This document shows, one piece after another, positions 58,084 to 64,000 of a stretch of 64,000 nucleotides of DNA (its first letter is position 1; every line of letters starts with the position of its first letter). Both the position numbers and the translations under genes were made by a program. A model generated the notes under the pieces. The model was given only the letters and a program-made list of their open reading frames with translations, did no database searches and was not told the DNA's origin. The stretch is from Diplolepis rosae (Eukaryota; Arthropoda; Insecta; Hymenoptera; Diplolepididae): NCBI GenBank assembly GCA_030998225.1, contig JAPYXD010000704.1, forward strand, positions 4,960,001 to 5,024,000. Direction: 5' to 3'.

Positions 58084-59868
58084 ATGAATCCTCAACTTTT
58101 AGCTACGATCCTTTTCTTAAATTCCCTACTAAAATCGACTACATCCATTTACATCCATACAAAATTTTCAAACTCTCCAGGTATATTCTTCGAACCTATA
58201 ACAAACTTTCGAGTTTTCCATAAAGAATACCATTTTGTATCCTATTTAGATACATACCAAATATTTAATTTACATCATCAGGTAACAAAATCATACAACC
58301 AACTTCTCGATTATTGTATAAATACAGGAAAAACAAATAATTGCAACCCGGAAGATAAAAAGATAAAGTTTGAACTTAGAAATGAAAAAATTAGCATATT
58401 TTTGGACTACATATCTTCCGTAATGCAAAAACAAATCGACAACTCATTATCAAGAAAAATCCAAAAAACTATCGTACAAAAAGAAACCAAACAAAAACCT
58501 ATATACCAACATGAAAATAATATATCAATAATACAAAATCCAGCCTTGAAAAAAATTGAAAGTATTTCCAAAATTTTTACAGAAATAGTACCATTCATAG
58601 ACTGGTTCAACAGTAAAGATAAACTGGACATTTCAATCTATCAACGTGACGCATCAAACTGGTTAAACTCATTACTCGAAAGACTAGACACTTATCTTTT
58701 CCTATTAGACCACCTAGCCAACGCATTATCCCATGCTATTAACGGTCAATGGGATCCCTTTCTCTTCCCAGACTCTCTGCTGCATCCCCTGTTTGAAACT
58801 AAACATAAAAATATTCTACTTCCATTTTCTACTCATATTTCTGAAATTCTTTCATTCACAAAAATCCAATATTTTAATTATGAAAACACATTAGTTTTCA
58901 GTCTGAGTATTCCAACTCCCTCAAAAGAAGAATTTACCTTATTCAAACAACATTCCATTCCTACATTTATAAAACTTGCAGATAATGAAACAGCAGCCGT
59001 GTATATTCAAACACAAACTGCTTATGTGGCACTATCTAAAAACAATCAAAGCTACTTCTTGTCACCTAATGACCTTACGGAATCTTGTTTCCAAACCAAT
59101 ATGGGTCCAATATGCCAAAATACAAATCCCTTTTTCAGCATCTCAACAACCCCTACTTGCGAAACGGAAATTTTTACCAAATCAAGCCCTTACAAACGCA
59201 AAATTCACCTCAGCATTAATAACTACTCACCATGGACAGCTTTAACTAAGCACTACGGTTGGATTTATGCAACTCCAACACCTCAAACCATCAATTTGAA
59301 CTGCCCAAAAAATTTGCAGATCACAATCGACATTCAAAATATAGGAATCCTTCAAACAAAGCTAGAATGCGAAATCAAATCCATAAACCTGCCCCAACCA
59401 CAAAGCAATAATTTTATATTTCTAGATAAATCAATAACCTCAGTGAATACAAACGTTTCTATTTTCTCAGCTGCTACATTGTTAAGAATTCACCTTAAAG
59501 GTATTAAAAACAAAATAAAGACCCTTTTAGAAATTGGAGAAAAAGAAGACATTCCACTATCATTCTTAAAATACGAAATTTTTATCTCGAAACAGTTAGA
59601 AACGGAGAAAAACCCCATTTTTTATATCAACAATATAAATTTTACAGACTATATTCTCATCGTTATTATTATAATGATACTCCTAATGCCAGTTTTATTA
59701 CTGAAAATGTCCCTCAGACTAAGGAAATTAGGGATAAAACTAAAACAAAATATAACCAAATTGAAACAGAATGAAAGCGAAAGTTCAAAAAAAGCAAAAA
59801 CACAACTAAGTAACGCTACGGTACCATTATTAGATAACCTTAATTTCAATTTTAATAACCAACTATAA
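58084..59868 (+). CDS. env: F-like envelope fusion protein (baculovirus F / errantivirus Env type)
   Basis: 594 codons, fully open. A signal peptide lies at the start ('LLATILFLNSLLK'). The central region has a long helical part with 'LLDHLANALSHAINGQWDPF'. The conserved C-terminal half has 'PSKEEFTLFKQHSIPTF', 'YVALSKNNQSYFLSPNDL' and regularly spaced Cys. A membrane anchor ('YILIVIIIMILLMPVLLL') sits at about residues 520-542, with a basic tail of about 50 residues. This order and Cys pattern fit the LD130/F family of class I fusion proteins found in baculoviruses and in env-bearing insect gypsy elements. I see no clear furin site (R-x-x-R). It is the best-preserved large gene of the element. 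Confidence 0.75.
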   Translation: MNPQLLATILFLNSLLKSTTSIYIHTKFSNSPGIFFEPITNFRVFHKEYHFVSYLDTYQIFNLHHQVTKSYNQLLDYCINTGKTNNCNPEDKKIKFELRNEKISIFLDYISSVMQKQIDNSLSRKIQKTIVQKETKQKPIYQHENNISIIQNPALKKIESISKIFTEIVPFIDWFNSKDKLDISIYQRDASNWLNSLLERLDTYLFLLDHLANALSHAINGQWDPFLFPDSLLHPLFETKHKNILLPFSTHISEILSFTKIQYFNYENTLVFSLSIPTPSKEEFTLFKQHSIPTFIKLADNETAAVYIQTQTAYVALSKNNQSYFLSPNDLTESCFQTNMGPICQNTNPFFSISTTPTCETEIFTKSSPYKRKIHLSINNYSPWTALTKHYGWIYATPTPQTINLNCPKNLQITIDIQNIGILQTKLECEIKSINLPQPQSNNFIFLDKSITSVNTNVSIFSAATLLRIHLKGIKNKIKTLLEIGEKEDIPLSFLKYEIFISKQLETEKNPIFYINNINFTDYILIVIIIMILLMPVLLLKMSLRLRKLGIKLKQNITKLKQNESESSKKAKTQLSNATVPLLDNLNFNFNNQL

Positions 59869-60030
59869 TTATTATTATTGTTATAAATTAAAAACTTTTT
59901 CTTCTCACACAGCAATTAAATAAATAGCCTTAATAATAATCACCTTATAAATAACGTTGAAGAAAAGGGAAAGGTACACAGTAAATGAACACCAATAATT
60001 ACAATAAATATTGACATTTAATAAAAATAG

Positions 60031-60614
60031 TCACACAAGTTGTCGCAGGTTATAATTACGATCCATATACCGATCTAAATAATCACATATATCGGGCTCA
60101 TCTTCATAAGGGGGATAGGTGACATCAATATCCTCCTCAAAGTCAGTTGAAATAAAATCATTATCATCAGGCGGCATCACCCTTAACGGCCATAGCTGAC
60201 GATCCGGATGTATCCGCCCTTCCCCGACCATAGGTTCGTACTGCAAACAGATAAAACCAAATAAATACAAAAAATAAGTAAAAGAAAAAAAAAGGAGAAT
60301 ATACTCACCCCCTCATCAGGAAAATGTTCCTCTTGATGTAAAAGACCCTCCCGGTCATCGAACCAATCATAGATCTCAAAATATAAGCTCTGTCGACGTT
60401 CATCAGGTGCCCGAATGATAAGACATCTTTCCTCTCTCACTTCCTTGTCTGCTTCTTTTTCTTCTTCTTCTTTTTCTTGATTGTGGCAGCTTGCAGTACT
60501 GCAAATAGCCATATCAGAAGCTTCCTTGTCTTCAACGGAATTATTGTCTTCAGCCTTAAATTTTTTGGCTGCCGGAACATCCCGAGAACAACCTGGCCTT
60601 GGTTGGTCTTCCAT
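60031..60614 (-). CDS. antisense two-exon gene for an acidic protein
   Basis: Exon 1 is 60,309-60,614 and exon 2 is 60,031-60,240, on the minus strand. The 68-base intron has a GG|GTGAGT donor (60,307-60,308) and a TGTTTGCAG acceptor (60,241-60,242). Exon 1 is exactly 102 codons and exon 2 is 69 codons plus stop, so the frame is kept: 171 residues. Near the start 'PAAKKFKAED' resembles a c-Myc-type nuclear localisation signal. A Glu/Lys-rich stretch follows, then 'YFEIYDWFDDREG' and an acidic, Tyr-rich tail. I do not recognise the family. Running against the element, its intron would survive in genomic RNA. Confidence 0.6.
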
Positions 60615-60809
60615 ATCCTATTGCTTCAAAAAAACTAGATACACAAAAAGGTACTATAGGCCCTTAAATACCTTCTTCTTTTCACTTTCTTCATCTCTCC
60701 CTCCAATTTTCCAGAGAAAGTTGCAAGTCTACTCATCCTCCAAGCAACTAAAATACTAAAATGAGAAAAAGCAATAAAAATTATAAAATACTATACCTAC
60801 GATAATCTG

Positions 60810-61551
60810 TCACTTTATTCTAAGTACCTTAACGATTTCATCATCAACAAATCGATATCTCTTCTCTTGATAGACGAACGGACCACCAACAACCTTTGAA
60901 TTCAGTAACATTTTACATACATGTTCCAATCGCTTATTCCCGCCAGAAAATAGCCAGTCCCAAGGAACTTTCACGGACTGACCATTAATGTCGATAACCC
61001 GATCACATTCATTTAACATTATATACGAATGACCACCAGTCCATTTTTTCCTTCTATCACAAATCTATAAAATAATACAAAACATAATTATCCAAATAAA
61101 GATGAATATACAATTAAATTGCTTATACTTACTTCAATTATCTGGTCACCTTTTATTTGTCATTTTCTAAAACTAGATACAAAAGGAATTTCCAAATCTT
61201 TAGAATTCACAAGCCGAGATAGTATATTTTCCCTTCTTAACTTCCATTTGTAATCTCTAGAACTTAAGCATTCAAGGGGCACAGAGACCTTAACAACAGA
61301 ACCATCATCATTTGTAAAGCTTAAATAACTCCTTCTTATAACGAGACGTTTTTCGTTATCAAGCCAGCGAATCCTCTTTGGATCAAGCTGAAAATAATAT
61401 AACATAAAGTGATTAACCGATATAAACACAGGAAACATTATAAGTATCAATTCTTAAAAATTTGTTACTACATACCAGTCGTAAATATTTGCGATTTTTT
61501 AAATAACAGAATTTACCACAAATAAAAAAAGCGCCATCTACTCCGTGACGT
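60810..61551 (-). CDS. antisense multi-exon gene with duplicated module
   Basis: Minus-strand exons are 61,476 to about 61,548 (start not fixed), 61,133-61,387 and 60,810-61,064, joined by introns with CTG|GTATGT...TTTTCAG and GAA|GTAAGT...TTTATAG. Both complete exons are 255 bases and all junctions are phase 0, which supports the model. The two 85-codon exons are diverged copies of one module: each has a '(G)SVVKV' or 'SVKV' strand, then 'LVNSK' or 'LLNSK', then 'PFV'. An in-frame TGA at 61,160-61,162 lies nine codons before the end of the middle exon. It could be a mutation or the true end of a shorter protein. Family unknown. Confidence 0.5.
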
Positions 61552-61598
61552 CAATACTGCTGCTTAATTTTTTTAGATAAATATAACTTTTGCCCACT

Positions 61599-61832
61599 TC
61601 AAAACGACCACCAATATGATAAACATTTAATTACAGCCCCGTAGCAAAAGACATCAAAACTGTCCTTATCTTCCTTATAAACCCACGGTCTCTCCCATTT
61701 TTCACCGTCAATGTGGGCTTGCGGTTTCAGCTCCTGCCCAAAGCTATTAAACTCTTCAAAACGGTCACAATATTCTTGCAATTCAAGGAAAAGATCGTCA
61801 AAACTTGATATTGGTTTTAAATCTTTCATCAC
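61599..61832 (-). CDS. small antisense ORF, 77 codons
   Basis: Acidic, aromatic-rich frame starting with adjacent ATGs near 61,830 ('FDDLFLELQEYCDRFEEFN', then 'DGEKWERPWVYKEDKDSF'). It could be the first exon of the gene at 60,810-61,551, but I find no donor/acceptor pair that keeps the frame, so it is listed separately. Family unknown. Confidence 0.4.
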   Translation of the reverse strand: MMKDLKPISSFDDLFLELQEYCDRFEEFNSFGQELKPQAHIDGEKWERPWVYKEDKDSFDVFCYGAVIKCLSYWWSF

Positions 61833-62391
61833 AAAAAAGGGAAAATAACTTTTGCCGTCAAAAAATCAAACTGACGCCTTCAATCCTTCTGCACTCAATA
61901 TAAACCCTTACCCTCCCATAATTCCTTACACCTTTTCTATTTTGAAATACAAATATTGGAAACTCCTCACTTTCCAATAGAATAAAATCAATTTTTAGAC
62001 TTTTCAAAAATAGACACGAAATTTTTTTTTATTTTGCATTTTAATTACCTTACATATCTAAAAGATTACCACTAGCATGGTTACATTTCTAAATAAAGTG
62101 TCAATTCCTAATCACCACGAATCACAAGTTTTTTTGTACTACCTTTTTATTACTCTTTGCTTTTAGAAAAAACTTTTACTTTCCACGCATAAATAATACT
62201 TTTATTACTACTACTATACTTCAGTTTACTTGCATCAATCGCTTCTTCACAACAAATGCTATCTTATCTTTACGTAACCCATTACCATACTTACCTTTCA
62301 TCAAATCATTAAATGTCTCAACTTCAAACAAAACAGAACGAAATTACTCACATTACAAACTTGATAAATTAAATCACTGTAAATTTTCACA
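61833..62391. other. intergenic region between divergent genes
   Basis: AT-rich, no coding sequence. It separates the antisense genes from the plus-strand Cys-rich gene, and so may hold the promoter for the antisense transcripts. Confidence 0.4.
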
Positions 62392-62822
62392 ATTTCAATA
62401 CAGGAATGATCCCAACGCGAAAGGAACAGGAATATAAGAATCCCAAGTACGTGGATGCAGTGCGGCCACAAGACTTTCCGTTGACTTATAATTATTTATT
62501 ACTATGTTCATGTCTTGCAATGCACCCTTCTATTTTATTCATATATTACAAAAAAGCCACTCAAAAAAGATTCTGTTCATTTTGTTACCTAAGTATTCCA
62601 GAATCTGAAAGATTAAATTATGAATGTAAATTAGACTGGCACTCTATTGCACACGTACCACACATCTATTTAAATTGTTACGGTTGTCGAGAAGAATTAA
62701 TATATCCACGATGTAAAGCATCCGATTGTCTAGAATGTATAGAGCAATACTTAATAAGTAAAACGTCAATAAGGCAAGAAAATGAAATAGAAGTAGAGAC
62801 GGAAATGTACGAAAACATTTAA
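62392..62822 (+). CDS. Cys-rich putative zinc-binding protein
   Basis: The coding part is 62,406-62,822, 138 codons. A splice acceptor TTTCAATACAG ends at 62,403, two bases before the ATG. A hydrophobic stretch lies near residues 28-48. Then come paired Cys/His that could bind zinc: 'FCSFCYLSIPESER', 'CKLDWHSIAHVPH', 'NCYGCREEL' and 'CKASDCLECIEQYL'. The pattern (two C-x2-C pairs, His, then C-x4-C-x2-C) resembles small RING- or treble-clef-like folds but fits none that I know. The immediate upstream acceptor suggests it is made from a spliced message of the element. Confidence 0.5.
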
Positions 62823-63068
62823 CTATATTTGTTAAATAATTGGCATCCTATACAACCTATCAAAAGAAATTTTTTTTTTTCTTCTCCTCGAAAAACAATT
62901 TAAAAGAAATTTTTTTTTTAAGACTATTGTTGGAACTCACATCACACCTTTCTCTAATGTAAAAATTGTTTTTCCTAAAACATAATTCAAATTATATTCA
63001 ATAAACATAACATAGCAATAATAAAGAAAAAAAAACAAAATTCAATCAAATATATATTAATTTTACTC
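62823..63068. other. short non-coding gap
   Basis: AT-rich, with AAAAGAAATTTTTTTTT repeated at about 62,860 and 62,902. Confidence 0.4.
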
Positions 63069-63549
63069 TTATTTTTTACAGAAAATTAAAAGAAAAATGG
63101 CCTTCCAACAAAGAAATTTCCTTAAAGGAAGTGCTGTTCAGATACTTAACGAAATAAGTATTGAATATAATTTTCGCAAACCCGAATATGAGATAGAATG
63201 TTTAGGCGAATATGCAGAGCTACCCCCATTTACGGCAAAATGTAGCATAATAAAAGACAAGCGCGAATACGTCCATATAGGTAAACCCGCGAGTACAAAA
63301 AAAGAAGCTAAACAAATTGCCGCCAGAAAAATTCTAGAAATAATTTCTAATTATTATATTTTTTCCGAAGAAAAAATTGACGAAACTTTTGTGAACGAAG
63401 AAAAAATTAATGTAATCTACGAATCAAATTTACCTAATGGTAAAGTCAAATTATATAAGTGGACACATTCCTGCGAAAAATGCTATCAACACGGACACAT
63501 AGCAAAAAATTGTTATGGGCCAAAGCGAAATAAAAATTATAATCCATGA
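63069..63549 (+). CDS. dsRBD plus zinc-knuckle protein
   Basis: The coding part is 63,097-63,549, 150 codons. A strong acceptor ATTTTTTACAG ends at 63,081. A textbook dsRBD fills residues 8-88: 'GSAVQILNEISIEY', 'PPFTAKCSI' and the RNA-contacting 'STKKEAKQIAARKILEII'. Residues around 128-142 form a zinc knuckle 'CEKCYQHGHIAKNC' (C-x2-C-x4-H-x4-C), followed by a basic tail. All key residues are present and the frame is open. It is paralogous to 57,511-57,999, which ties the two ends of the accessory region together. Binding of dsRNA is expected; RNAi suppression or RNA packaging are inferences. Confidence 0.8.
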
Positions 63550-64000
63550 ATAATTTCATTACATTTAGCCCAGATTTTCCTCGTTTATGCTACCCTTTTT
63601 ACTACGGACATAATTATCATATTATTATCTTCTTTCCTTCTAGTTCTTATGCACATATGTAATCAACGATCTTAATATTATTTTAATCTCTATTAATATT
63701 ATATATGTCAATTTCTTTTATGTATAATCAATAATTTATAAGGCTTTTTAGATTTTATTTTTACTAGTGTATACATTTAACGATCGTAATTCTTGGAAAT
63801 TACTCCTTAATATTTTATATCTAATCGATGAAATTTTACAATTTTTAATCTTCTTTTCATCAACAATCATCGTGTTTTAAGTTTAAATAATTATTATCGA
63901 TCAAAAAATTGCCAAATTACCTAATTACCACTATAACATATGTAATCAATATTGTAATATTTCCAGAATTGTATCCTCTGTTATTACTACGCATTTATGT
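63550..64000. other. no gene to the end of the window
   Basis: AT-rich sequence with several ATGTAATCAA / TATGTATAATCAAT-like short repeats. No LTR start resembling that at 41,091 is seen. Confidence 0.4.

Larger units (their letters stand above)
41091..64000 (+). mobile_element. giant retrovirus-like Ty3/gypsy element, 3' end beyond window
   Basis: Order: 5' LTR, tRNA-Gly primer site, repeat-bearing leader, gag, pro-RT-RNase H, AT-hook insert, integrase (split by a hAT transposon at 49,775-54,038), CARD-like ORF, chuvirus-type glycoprotein, two dsRBD proteins, F-like envelope, antisense genes, Cys-rich protein and a third dsRBD protein. Continuity across the hAT is shown by its 8-bp target duplication and by the integrase frame resuming behind it. 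Continuity to the right is supported by the dsRBD/zinc-knuckle paralogue at 63.1 kb. Even without the hAT the visible part is over 18 kb, about twice a usual gypsy or errantivirus. No 3' LTR is seen before 64,000. That everything up to the edge is one element is inference. Confidence 0.65.

Noticed and set aside
59869..60030. 3' LTR of the giant element directly after env
   Set aside because: No sequence like the LTR start at 41,091 is present here or later in the window, and a dsRBD paralogue lies beyond at 63.1 kb.

Overview
The window is AT-rich animal DNA made almost entirely of transposable elements; I see no intact ordinary cellular gene. An arthropod, most likely an insect, is suggested by a TCAGT initiator behind a TATA box, by primer-binding sites matching insect-type tRNA-Gly and tRNA-Lys, and by the mix of Ty3/gypsy, mariner, hAT, DIRS-like and jockey/R1-like sequences. 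A hymenopteran would fit but is only a guess.

Layout. 0-0.4 kb: unassigned GC-rich piece. 0.5-5.1 kb: minus-strand gypsy relic (gag and leader repeats). 7.0-11.7 kb: a second, degenerate minus-strand gypsy (pol, gag, tRNA-Lys primer site). 12-17 kb: two mariner relics, a tRNA-like sequence and a DIRS-type RNase H fragment. 17.8-21.9 kb: a 4.1 kb hAT-type foldback with an 8-bp target duplication and a SINE in one arm. 22.4-24.0 kb: probable solo LTR. 25.8-26.7 kb: alternating palindromes. 28.4-32.7 kb: two non-LTR fragments around an inverted-repeat element with a decayed conserved protein. 33-37 kb: two internally deleted mariners. 37.9-40.4 kb: a zinc-finger-like ORF and a broken THAP exon. 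40.6-41.1 kb: a foldback MITE.

The main object starts at 41,091 and runs off the right edge. It is a very large retrovirus-like Ty3/gypsy element: 5' LTR with core promoter, an 18-nt tRNA-Gly primer site, a repeat-bearing leader with a consensus splice donor, gag, protease, RT, RNase H, an insert with two AT-hooks, and integrase. A 4.26 kb hAT transposon, itself carrying a MITE, sits in the last codons of integrase. It is flanked by perfect 8-bp duplications, and the integrase frame resumes on its far side. So the roughly 10 kb that follows belongs to the same element.

That downstream region is the unusual part. In order it holds a CARD-like ORF, a broken chuvirus-type glycoprotein, a tandem dsRBD protein, a dsRBD/zinc-knuckle protein, an open baculovirus-F/errantivirus-like envelope, two or three antisense genes (at least two with introns), a Cys-rich protein and another dsRBD/zinc-knuckle protein. 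Several plus-strand ORFs lie just after good splice acceptors, as in a complex retrovirus with spliced accessory messages. The dsRBD and CARD proteins suggest, by inference only, interference with RNAi and apoptosis; the two glycoproteins suggest an entry module acquired twice. This copy is dead: gag and pol carry nonsense and frameshift breaks, the first glycoprotein is frameshifted, and the hAT splits integrase. No 3' LTR lies inside the window.
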